Source of the DNA: Saccharum officinarum
Lineage: Eukaryota; Streptophyta; Magnoliopsida; Poales; Poaceae
Length of the DNA stretch: 64,000 nt
Assembly (NCBI GenBank): GCA_020631735.1
Contig: CM036201.1
Span: 74,662,353 to 74,726,352, forward strand
Direction of reading: 5' to 3'
The first letter of the stretch is position 1. Every line of letters starts with the position of its first letter. The translations under genes and the position numbers were made by a program. The notes beneath the pieces were generated by a model. It made no database searches, was not told the DNA's origin, and saw only the letters and a list, made by a program, of their open reading frames with translations. Of this stretch, positions 35,746 through 45,701 are shown piece by piece.

Positions 35746-36348
35746 CTATTTAGTCGAGAGGTGAGCACTGATGGTCGCTGTCTTCTCAGAATCACCAGCA
35801 CCCAGGTCAATTTTCTTTACATCGGCTTCTTTTTGTGGTGCAAGGATGTAAGGTTTCTTTGTTGGGATCTCTAACTCTTCTGGGTTCATTTGTGCAGTGA
35901 CTATGGCAATTTCTTCTCTGCTATCGGCTGCCTGTGTTTTGGCCACGATTTGGATTGCTTGAATGTCACAATCGAAAGCGCGCTTCAGGTTGCCCCAGAG
36001 GGAGAGTATTCCATGGGGTCTTGTCATCTTGAGCAGGAGGTATGGGTAGTGGGATATAGCCATGAACTTTACAAGTGCTGCTCTTCCAAGGATGGCATGA
36101 TATGATGTCTCGAAGTCCGCAACTTCAAACTGAATGAATTCGGTTCGGTAATTTGCTTGTGTTCCAAACGTAACTAGTAGAGTGATTTGCCCGAGCGGCA
36201 TGGCAGCTTTGCCGGGTACTATTCTATAGAAGGGTATTCCTGTTGGGGTAATCAACCCGACAAAGTCTAACCCCATCTTCCTTAGTATTTCTAAAAATAT
36301 GATGTTGAGTCCAGCTCCTCCATCGATCAAAACTTTGGTGACTGTCAT
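35746..36348 (-). pseudogene. Element A aspartic protease region
   Basis: The frame reads TKVLIDGGAGLNIIF, where DGGA replaces the usual D-S/T-G(A) of retroviral-type proteases, as is common in this lineage. It continues with FYRIVPGKAAMPLGQITLL and YHAILGRAALVKFMA. The frame ends at a TAG (35746-35748) in the context AAA-TAG-GAA and, read through, would continue into RT (LMNFLRDNKDIF), with a second stop (TGA) where element B has Trp. The protease cleaves the polyprotein. Confidence 0.75.
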
Positions 36349-36438
36349 CCCTGCTATAGTTAGATCTAGGACTAGTGGATATAGGCCGACATTTCCAACG
36401 CTAGTCCATTGATCTTCTCTTGAAAACTGGATTTGGTA

Positions 36439-38767
36439 CTATAACCAATTTAGATACCTTAGAACAACTGGTTCGGTTGCCATGATGCTGTGTAGAGCCA
36501 GCTTGTCTTGGTGCTTGCTTCTATAACCTGGAACTCCAAAGAAGATTACTGCAACGGTTCCTTTTGGCTGTTGGAATCCTTTGTCTTCTGTGTTGTCTTC
36601 GTCTTTCTTCTTGTCATCCTCTTGTTTATCCTTATTTTTTCCTTTTATCGTGTATCGATCAATGAAGATTCGGCAGTCTCCTGTTGTGTGATTTCCTTGT
36701 GGGTGCCATATACAGTGCATATTCTCGATGTCTTCGAACCTCCTGAATTTTAAGAATTTTTCATCTTGTCGGCCATGGCGACGGTGTTGTCTGGTCCACG
36801 CTTCCTGTCTGGATGTCCCATGTTTGGAAAATATCTCTGGTCCGAGTTGTCTTTGTTATTTTCTCGATTGTTTCTATCCGGAAATCTTTTCCTCGTCTTT
36901 TCTTCAGCCATGATCATTTTTTCTACCGTGCGTCTGAATTCTTCATTGTTCCTTAGATTTTCTTTGCAAAAATCTTGGAATTGCCATTTGGCCATGATTC
37001 CATGGGAAAAGGCTTCAATCACTTCTCGTTCAGTGATGTCATGTACCTGGGCATGTAATTCACCAAAACGTCGATAATAATCTCTGAGGCTCTCGCCTCC
37101 CTTTTGCTTGAGTCCTTTCAGCTCTGCATGTGTGATGGGGTGAGTAATGATGCCCGTGAAGTTTTCGCAGAAGGCTCTTTGCAAGTCCTCCCAGCCTCTG
37201 ATTGACCCTGGGTTCAATTTATCGAACCATTGGAGGGGCATGTTCACTAGGGCCATGGGAAAGATAATGCCTTGATATCGTCATCTCTGCCGGCTAGTTC
37301 TATTGATTGCGAGTAGATTCTGAGCCATTGCTTTGGTTCGGTCTTCCTATCATATTTGGAGTGGTTTGACGGTTTGAACTTGTGTGGCAGCCGTACTGAA
37401 GCAAGTCACCTTGAAAAACAGGGAAACCTATTGTGCATTCTGACTTCTCTGTGTTCTAACTCGACTCCCTCTTCCTGCCAGCTGTTATTTAGCCTAGGAA
37501 TAAACCGTGGGGATGAGCGGTGAGATGCTCTGCTCCTTTCTTCTCTCGGATGCTCCACTTGATTACTCCGGGCGTTGTCTCTCCTTTTCTCTTGATTTTG
37601 GCTCCCGTTTGGTCCTAGTCTCTCGAAGGCGGACCTCCTTTGAATTTGCGCGTCTTGTTCATGTGATGCTATTCTAGTGGGAAGTCTGGAATGAGTTCTT
37701 CCACCATGTGCCTTCAGAGCTGTTGTTCGGAGAACTTCTCGAAGTTGTTCTTGTTCCTCATTGGGATGCAAGATTGCTTCGAGTTTTTCTAGTGCTTCAC
37801 GTATCTTGTCGCAAGGAGTTTCGTGTATTCTGGCTGCACGCCTTTCTTCGACTTCTTTTTCTGATTTCCTCTTATGGTATTCGGCCAGCTCTATCTTGTA
37901 CGCATCCTGTGCTTCTTTTCATTGCCTGGCATGGCGTCTGCGGCCTTCTTTTAGTTTCTTCCTCCTTTCCCTAGCTCCTCTCTGGCCCTCAAATTCACCA
38001 TCGTATTTAGGAGTGTTGGGCGATATGTTTGATTCTGATTCATCTGAAGATCTAACATCGGGTGCAGTGGGTGGCATCGGTAGTGGCCGTTGAATCATGA
38101 AGGCTTCTCGGCCTGGCACCAGGCTTGCCTTGCTGTAGTTGCTGACGACTTTAGTTGGAGTGTTGGCATTGTGAAGCGCACTACCTTCTTGGTAGGGTAG
38201 AGTAGTATCTTCTTCAACTAGTCGGGCACTGTTGTTCTGGGGACAAGTACCCGGCCAGTGGACTAGGCAATCTTTAGATGTTACGGTTAATACGAGACCT
38301 TCTTGTGCCCCGGTAAGATGTAGCCTCCGCGCTCGACCAGCCGTATTTTGGAGTAAGTCTTGATACGTCTTTGCCATGTTGTTAAGTCTGGTTGGGAGGC
38401 GACTTAGCTTCTTGGAAGAAACCTGAAGTAAATTCGAATTGATCTCTTGTAGAGTTGATGCTGTATTCCGGAGTCCAATCGGAAAAGGACTTGGCTTGTC
38501 TTTAAAAGAACCCGGATTGGACCCCGAAGAGGAATCCGACCCGAATATTAAGCCGAGATTGGTTGTCATTGGAGCCTGAGTCGATTCGGACACTGTAAGC
38601 CTTTCGGCGAAATCTTCGGTAAGCTTCGTCGGAGGAGTGAGTCCCTCACAGGCTTCTAGAGCTTCAACAACACGTCCTTGGAGGTTGCCCTTATCACCCG
38701 CCTCACAAACCCATGATCCGAAGACGAAGATTGATCCCACTAGGAAGATCATGTTGTCCAAATCCAT
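36439..38767 (-). pseudogene. Element A gag region, frameshifted
   Basis: The start ATG at 38767 lies 30 bases after the primer-binding site (MDLDNMIFLVGSIF). The N-terminal part runs to a stop at 37919. A middle part (37771-37406) is Arg/Glu-rich. The gag core (37256-36750) reads LQWFDKLNPGSIRGWEDLQRAF and SLRDYYRRFGELHAQV, typical of the Retrotrans_gag domain. A downstream part has CIWHPQGNHTTGDC (near 36710), a zinc-knuckle-like motif. At least two frame breaks separate these parts. Gag forms the particle that encloses the element RNA. Confidence 0.7.
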
Positions 38768-38796
38768 AGAGCTCTTGATCGCGATTGTGCCGAAGG

Positions 38797-38814
38797 CCCC
38801 TACCTGGCGCACCA
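38797..38814 (-). other. Element A primer-binding site
   Basis: Minus strand TGGTGCGCCAGGTAGGGG begins two bases inside the 5' LTR. It differs at one base from the equivalent site of element B (56604-56621). The tRNA primer was not identified. Confidence 0.7.
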
Positions 38815-38816
38815 GC

Positions 38817-39266
38817 TGTCGGTGTTTGACCATCGATAGCCTACCACGAGAATATCCGGGACAGTTGTTCGGGCTTCGGCACGTGCTAGAACTCGACGGT
38901 GAACGCAGAGACAGTCAATTTATACTGGTTTGGGCCCAATCGAGTAATAACCTTACGTCCAGTCGGTGTTAGCCTTTGCATTGGATTGATTGAGTTATCT
39001 TCTCCCTCGTTACAGGGGTGCCCATAGCCTCTCTTTATATCGGTAGAGAAGGTTGTGGTGCGGTTACAATCCTAGTCGGATTCAAAGAAGGTGTCATGAA
39101 CTAGATACAGGAGTTACTTTCCATAGGAATCTGGCTATTCTGGCCTATTCTACTCGGATTCGGTGTAGTGGATGCTACACCTCTCCTTGCTCTAGTTTGT
39201 GGGTCAGGCTAGGGCCCATGACTTGTAGTCACATCATTGGGGAACCCTGTGGATCCCGCATCGACA
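38817..39266 (-). repeat. Element A 5' LTR (450 bp)
   Basis: On the plus strand it begins TGTCGGTGTTTGACC and ends CATCGACA, giving TGTCG/CGACA inverted termini like element B. A TATA-like motif ATATAAAGAG (minus, 39031-39040) is the likely promoter. The following five bases are GGAGC; the partner LTR is missing. Confidence 0.7.
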
Positions 39267-39354
39267 GGAGCTCAGTGGAAGCACAACTGCTTCTTAGCTG
39301 AGAGGGGCTAATGTTGACTCTATGCTCTGATGATGACTGCCTCTGGCTACTCAA

Positions 39355-39881
39355 CTATAATGCCACTTGTCGTTTGATTTCCTCTTGCATTCTCGCGTCC
39401 ATGTTTAGTTCTCGCTCCTGCAATCGAAGCACTGCCTCCTCTAACATGTGGATCCACTCTGTCTCCTCATCCTTCCTTCGATGGCGGTTTCTGTAGGTAG
39501 TGGCGTCCTCAAGGAAGCCATGCCGCCACAAAATCAACCCTTTGCCTCATGTTTGCCCAGGGTGTTCAGGAGTCTGGAGGGCATACATCAGCTCATCTTT
39601 CTCTCGGTTTGGCACAAAGGCACCACTGGCAGAAGCATCTACAATATTGATAAGTCTTTGTGCTGCTGTTCTGATTTCCCCACCAATAACCGGCTCCCCG
39701 GTCTCTGGGTCCAGTGATCCCCCATACGCAAAAAACCAATTCTTGGAGCTTCGGGCCGTTCGAGTGAAAATGGATGGATCCCTTTGGCAAAGAGGTCTGC
39801 TTTCATTCTTTGCCACCTTGGAATGGAACTTCTGTAGCCACCTGATCCCGTTTTATGACGGTATAAGTTGAACCTACCCAC
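39355..39881 (-). pseudogene. CACTA (En/Spm) transposon protein fragment
   Basis: Two minus-strand frames together read HKTGSGGYRSSIPRWQRM, KNWFFAYGGSLDPETGEPV, ASGAFVPNREKDELMYALQ, PEHPGQTRGKG, then LEDATTYRNRHRRKDEETEW and LEEAVLRLQERE. This order matches the Transposase_24/TNP-like protein of grass CACTA elements. A frameshift lies near 39770. Both ends are missing. Element A's LTR ends about 90 bp to the left. Confidence 0.6.
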
Positions 39882-40546
39882 TGATGAAGATCAGCGGCTC
39901 TAGACAACCTTGGGATGGAGCACCCAAGACAGAATAAGGTTTGGCAAAACTTTTAGTTTGCAAAGGGAACAAAATTTTTTAGGTTGTTTTCAATGCATTT
40001 AAATTTAACATGAAAACAAATCTAATTTTGTACATGGTCTTTATTAAGAAATTTTTGGATATTTTACTTGAGCACGTATGCTATTAAATTACATGATAAA
40101 ACACTTCTTTTCAAACCATTAATTTAGATGTTTTTCATGCATCGTGATATGACCTGTATCTGGCATCATAGCTTCTGGAGGTTTAAAATTAATATTTTTC
40201 ACGACCAAACCATAGAAAATCCTAACAAATTCTACAAATCCTGGAACCCTAGAAGGCACAAGTCCTCAAATTTCTAAGTCCTAACCCCTAACTCTGAGAA
40301 TATAACAATATCGTCTATCCATATTTGTACTGATATAATAAGACCTAATGTACTTTGTGCAATGTGCTGACTGTCTTATGGCAAATATAGGAGTATGTAC
40401 AAGTTAAATCCTAGTAAAGGAACATGTATGTAAAAGAGTATCTATCATGCATGTACACAAATTTGGAGTTGTATATGTAATAGGACCTAATGTACTTTGT
40501 ATTAACTTAACGCCCTGATTCTAAGCCCATAGCAACTCTCTTCGTG
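39866..40546 (-). repeat. Duplicated WAK 3' flank, copy 2
   Basis: The 3' UTR and downstream sequence of WAK copy 2, matching 28641-29587 (without the LINE insertion). Similarity starts abruptly at 39866, next to the CACTA fragment, and includes the last WAK codons. Confidence 0.85.
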
Positions 40547-42510
40547 ATGCTCAAATTCCCCGTACATAGAGCCCCTGAGTTAACCAAAGATGACTCTCCA
40601 AGCAAGTTGTCCCACTCTTCAGGATCCTTATGTGCCCATGGATGTTGCAAGACCTTCCTCAGTCTATCAAGTTTATCTGCAACTTCCTTCATTGATGGTC
40701 TATTTGCACCGCACATCTCTAAGCATTGTCTTGCTAACTCTGCAATCTCCTCGAGAATCTCCAAATTCTCGTTATTCTTGATTTCATCGTCCAGGATATC
40801 CTCTAGCTTGTTCTCCTTCATTGCACATAGAAACACCATAGATAGGCTCTTCTCGTGCTCAGGTCCTTGGAGGTTGAACGCCTTCTTGCGTGTGAGCAAC
40901 TCTAGGAGAACAACTCCGAAGCTGTAAACATCACTCTTGTCTGTTAATTGGCATGTCTGCATATATTCTGGATCAAGGTAGCCACAAGTTCCTTGGACAA
41001 GCGTTACAAATTGTGACTCGTCGCTTGGTGCTAGAATGGATGCGCCGAAGTCAGATATTTTTGCTGTTAAGTAACCATTCAAAAGGATGTTGGTAGACTT
41101 GACATCGCCATGGAGGATGGGCGGGGATGCACATGAATGAAGATAGGCTAAGGCATCTGCAGACTCATAAGCAATCCTTAGTCGAGTGTCCAAGGAAATG
41201 TGCCGGCTACGGTTGTCAAGGATGAGATGGAACAATGTGCCATTTGGGATGAACTCATACACCAACATGGGGACTTCAACTTCCAAGCAACAACCGAGGA
41301 GCTTTACAATGTTCCTATGGTTGATCTGGGATAGGATTAGCATCTCCTTACCAAATTCTTTCTTTTGTTGTTCATCAATTGTCATGCATCTTTTCACGGC
41401 AACTTCCATATCGTCCTTCATAACTCCCTTATAAACTTTTCCATGGCCTCCATGGCCAATGACTTGTTGTTCCGCAAACCTGTCTGTGGCTTGCTGTAGT
41501 GCTTCTTCAGAGAATATTTCGAATGGAAGTCCTTGTTGTGACTTCATCTCTTGGAATAGCAGTAGGCCACCATGCTGTCGAAAATACTTCTGTTTGATGT
41601 GGTGGAGCTTTCGTCTTTCTAGGATCAAGTATGCACAACTGATGGCAACCACAAGAACCACAACTCCAATACTTGCACCTGGATGGTTATAGATACAAGC
41701 TCAGCACTTCTGAAAATGGTTCACAAGGCAGCAGATATATAATCTATTTGAGCTCTTAGCAACCTACCAACCACCGGCGCCATCCACGTTGACTTCTGAT
41801 TTTTCATGCAAATATCACCGATCATGCTTTGTCCTCGTGGGCATAAACAAGTGAAACTCCCCAGTGTATTTATGCAATTTCCAGCAGGGCACCGGTTTGG
41901 ATCAATGCACTCATTAATATCTGAAATCAGAAAAGACTATAGGTTAATCTTATTAGATTTTTGAGGAACCACTTGCTATTTGGTTGAAACATGCATGTCT
42001 TCTATCTTAATTTGCATGAGAAGGAAAAAAACAAAATAAAAAAATAATAGACATGAAGGGGGATAAACCTGTGCATCCATCTATGATGTAAGGATTTCCT
42101 TGGTATCCATCTGAGCACTTACAAACATATCCGGCATCATTCGTGGAACAATAGCTATTGTTGCTAACACATGCATAAGACGTCTGATTGATTTTGGCTT
42201 CTTCACATGTAGTATTTGGTGCAATCGCCCATTCCATGACAACCGGTGTCCTCCGTTGGTCTCTATCATAGAACACACTTGAGGTGAGGTAAGTGGTGCT
42301 GAAGTTGAAAGCGGCGCTTTCCATCACTGTAACATAATTGCAAGGATTTGTCCTCCATATTTAAGTGGTGTTGTATCATGGGTTGAAGTAGCCATGGTAA
42401 TATCGCACACCCCTCGGGAGGTCCACCTGGCAGCACCCCGCCGTACCAGAGCATGAGCCGTTTACCTTAGGGATTGTATCCTTGCATGTGGACAAGCAGC
42501 CGATTGCATA
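40507..42510 (-). pseudogene. Wall-associated receptor kinase (WAK), copy 2, broken in ectodomain
   Basis: Three exons are recognisable: 42510-42069, 41920-41768 and 41678-40507 (1767 nt, in frame). The first matches exon 2 of copy 1 from YAIGC onward. No counterpart of exon 1 (signal peptide, pectin-binding start) is found upstream. Two stops, TGA (42376-42378) and TAA (42361-42363), break the ectodomain at codons 45 and 50. EGF motifs follow (CVSNNSYCSTNDAGYVCKC; DINECIDPNRCP). The last exon is fully open: membrane segment (IGVVVLVVAISCAYLIL), kinase loop GHGGHGKVYKG, AVKR lysine, HGDVKSTN, DFG, GYLDPEYM. The catalytic loop has HGD in place of HRD, a non-RD form found in part of the monocot WAK family. 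The kinase exon alone could still encode a soluble or membrane-anchored kinase if transcribed internally. Confidence 0.85.
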
Positions 42511-44401
42511 CTGCAAATGTTGGGGAGCCACAGACACGGGATGCATTATTAGCTTAGTAGCTGCAAGCGAGTTGATATATGTACTCTACTCCTATATGTA
42601 GAGGTGGCAATGGATCTTACTATTACTAATTGAAGGCTCCAACGGAGGCTCCACGTTAATTCTCACAAGATGCGCTAGAAAAAAAGATAAATGCTAGAAA
42701 TTCTCACATTAATCAGAAACATCTAACCGTTAAATCAATAGGCTCTGACGATCTATAACCGTTAGATCTGTTTTATTCTCTAGAAAATTACCCACTCTGT
42801 CATTCTATTATATATAAAAGAAGAAAAAAAAAAGATAAATCCAATATTTTAGAATGTATGTCCCATAGCTTCCGGGCCCTAATCCGGCCTGGAAAAAAAA
42901 AATCACCGAAGAGGAAGGCACCCGTACGGCATTGTTCAATCGAGAGGAGCAGCGGCCTCGCAGCACATCTACATCGGGACTAAGACCAGGAGCCACAAGA
43001 ATGACGATCAGAACCAGGAGCAAGGCAAGGGCACGCCCGTTGCAATCCCGTTGCAAGGGATTCCTCCATGATGGGTGAGAAATAAAACTAATCTGATTAT
43101 TATCTTCTCCGATCCAGTCCTGCACAGCAGCATGCACGTTGGCCGGTGTCACAGTTTTGGCCGAGAAGTGTTGCAACAGCTAGATGATCGATATGGAGGC
43201 AGACAGCGAGAGGCATCGCGATATGAACGGGTCACACAGCCGGTAGACTCCGGCATGCCGGTGCCTGGCGTGCCCGTGACGTGAAGATAGGAGGTAGGAC
43301 GTCGGCGCGGCCGTTGGACGCGTGCGTGAGGACTCAAAGCCGGCTGATCATCACTGGGCGGAGGCGCGTGAAGGACATGCACATGCACACGCACACGTAC
43401 CATACGTGTATGCATCCATCTTGACAAATGCATCTGCCTGATCGATCGACATGCATGCGTATGCGCGTACCTCTAAGCGAGCAAGGAGGCCCGCATCCGT
43501 ACTCTACTCGGCAAGTACGTGCAAGATGAGCGGCCGTACGTGCGGGACAGATGCGAACACGCAGGTTGCCGGTGCCACGACGTCCGGCGTCCACGGCATC
43601 TACATCAATGTTGGCACTGGCCGCACCTGCAGACTAAAGGTGTGATCATCTTTCTAGATCCCATAATTACAATTTAATTTATCTCCTAGGATGTACTAAA
43701 TTTGGCTATCCCATAATTACAATTTAATTTGTCTCCTCCTCTGTATACTTATGTCATATAATACTGTTTAGAACTTTAGGTGAGAATACACTAGGGAAAA
43801 AATTGTGAAAAATGAAAACAAAAGTCTCTGATTACTCTGAACAAATAAGTCTTGATATAATCCCTATTGACCATAACTTATAATTTTTTTGTTCACTTTA
43901 ATATAATTTCATTAGATTACTTCAAGTTTATATGTGAATGACGCTAAAAAATTAGGAGACCATGATCCATGGAGTTATAAATAAAGCCTATATGAAAAAA
44001 CACACAAACCTCCACAAATATAAAAGATAACTAACTAATCCCATAATATTTCTTTTTACAAATTATCATGACCCCTAAGTTTGGATTCAAATTAACCATA
44101 TCGGGCATTATGAAAGATAATGTAATGTAATATATAGCTATATAATTTGTACCTAAATTATCCATCTCAACCATTGCAAAAAAGTTAACAAAAATATCTC
44201 AAATCTACATGTAAATGCTAATATATGCTATTATGAAAAATAATTCAACATCCATAAGCACAATATATGCACAAAGCTATTTGAAATACAAACTTCTGTC
44301 AATATTAAGTTGAAACCATGCGCAAAGCTATGTTACACTGCGTGAACACCAAGGAAACATGTATACATTAGGATAATATTTATTTTATAAGGTTATCAAG
44401 C
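42511..44401. other. Region upstream of WAK copy 2
   Basis: No WAK exon 1 is found. A minus-strand frame near 43060-42950 has a hydrophobic run (ALALLLVLIVILVAPGLSP) that looks like a signal peptide but continues into nothing recognised. 43140-43640 is GC-rich and unassigned. 43658-43735 has a 50-bp direct repeat (ATCCCATAATTACAATTTAA). 43740-44401 is AT-rich and probably continues beyond element B at 57739. Confidence 0.35.
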
Positions 44402-45516
44402 TGTCGGTGTTCGGACCAAGGGGGTCCTAAACCAACGAGTAAATGCTGCGTGACTCTTTCCTGGATGGTGATGCAAGGAGAACACACGGGGGTTTATCCT
44501 GGTTCGGGCAAAAGAAGGCCCTACGTCCAGCGGGGAAGAGAGGTTTGTATTTCCTTACACCGGGGTGCTCGTGTAGGGGTTACAAGCAGGCGAGAGAGGG
44601 TGTCGAGCCCCAAGTCTCAAAGAGAAAAAGGAGAAAGATGGTTGCTTCGCGTTTTTTCCGTGATGCTTCGTGTTTTTTCTCCTCCCCCCCTCTTTGGTTC
44701 GCCCTGGCCTGCCTTTTTATAGGGCGAGAGGTGGCCAAGTCGAGGGGAGGCTTGAGGCGATGTTTCGTCGATTCCTGTTGAGTTGACTGTAGCGACGTGG
44801 CTTCGGGATGGCCGGCCATCCCTGGGTATCCTGACGCGGTACGGGACAAGAGGGTGAAATGACCCAGAGTGACAGGCCATACCGTCCTTCGAGCTAAGTC
44901 GAGCGTTGGGGCCGGGTCGAGGCTGGGTCGAGGTCGGATGGATAAGGCCGAATCCCCGGTATCGCGGGGGACGGACCTTGTCTTATCCTCCCTCGAGGGT
45001 GACTGATGGTGAATAGTGCGCGGTATGGTGGATACAGTGACGACTTTCACCTCCCATCACGGGATGGGCGGTAAAACAGTGAGACTTGACGTGGGTATTG
45101 TTCCCGCGTTGACCCATGCCGTAGCCATGTCGGTCGGTGGTAGTAGGTAACCGCATTGAATGCTATGACTTTTGTCCCAGGTAGGTAAAGAAAGGGCGTC
45201 GAGGGGCCGGGGCGCGGTCGAGGCGCCCCGTCGAGCGGGCCTCGTACGAGTCGGAGCCGGAGCGCGGTCGAGGCGCCCCGTCGAGCGGGCCTCGTACGAG
45301 TCGGAGCCGGGGCGCGGTCGAGGCGCCCCGTCGAGCGGGCCTCGTACGAGTCGGAGCCGGGGCGCGGTCGAGGCACCCCGTCGAGCGGGCCTCGTACGAG
45401 TCGGAGCCGGGACGCGGTCGAGGCGCCCCGTCGAGCGGGCTATCTTTTCTACTGGTTTCGGTTTTTGTTAGTGTTTTGGCGATAGCTGTGGTACCCCCGT
45501 ACTGTTGGTACCGACA
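44402..45516 (-). repeat. Element B 3' LTR (1115 bp)
   Basis: Plus-strand ends TGTCGGTGTTCGG and GGTACCGACA. Nearly identical to 56624-57738, with offset 12,222 throughout and no indels. The TATA motif is at 44711-44722. Includes the 50-bp repeats at 45211-45440. Confidence 0.97.
45211..45440. repeat. 50-bp tandem repeats in 3' LTR
   Basis: 4.6 copies of a CG-rich 50-bp unit (GGCGCGGTCGAGGCGCCCCG start) with only a few substitutions. The same array, with the same variants, is at 57433-57662 in the other LTR. It lies in U3, upstream of the TATA box, where enhancer repeats are usual. Confidence 0.95.
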
Positions 45517-45531
45517 GTAGCCCCCGAGCCT
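45517..45531 (-). other. Element B polypurine tract
   Basis: On the minus strand GGCTCGGGGGCTAC directly precedes the 3' LTR. It is purine-rich with a G5 run and the expected primer for plus-strand DNA synthesis. Confidence 0.65.
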
Positions 45532-45701
45532 TTGGGTGAGTGTGTGATCACTCTCCCAGAGGTTAGTCAGAACTGGAGTCGTAGCGTCGTGATTTTTCCG
45601 GTGGGGGCGCGCGAGCGCACCCGCCGGGTGTAGCCCCCGAGGCCTCGGTGGAGTATGGAGACTCCTCCGAGGTCTTGTTTGCGTTCGATTGGGGGACATT
45701 T

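Larger units (their letters stand above)
30915..39266 (-). mobile_element. Gypsy element A, Tat lineage, old and 3'-truncated
   Basis: Read on the minus strand: 5' LTR (39266-38817), primer-binding site, gag, protease, RT, RNase H, integrase, a 168-bp tandem array and an antisense ORF relic. No second LTR is visible on the left, where LTR fragment C abuts, so no target duplication can be tested. The pol order with integrase last is Ty3/gypsy. The array and opposite-strand ORF downstream of integrase, and PBS/LTR motifs shared with element B, point to the Tat lineage. Many stops and frameshifts mark it as inactive. Confidence 0.8.

Noticed and set aside
42808..43176. Signal-peptide-like ORF as the missing exon 1 of WAK copy 2
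   Set aside because: No Cys pattern, PYPFG motif or splice donor like exon 1 of copy 1 follows the hydrophobic run.
45211..45440. CRISPR-like array
   Set aside because: Units are contiguous 50-bp tandem repeats without spacers, in a plant LTR.
44443..45699. ORFs inside the element B LTRs
   Set aside because: Identical copies occur in both LTRs and overlap promoter and 50-bp repeats; compositional only.
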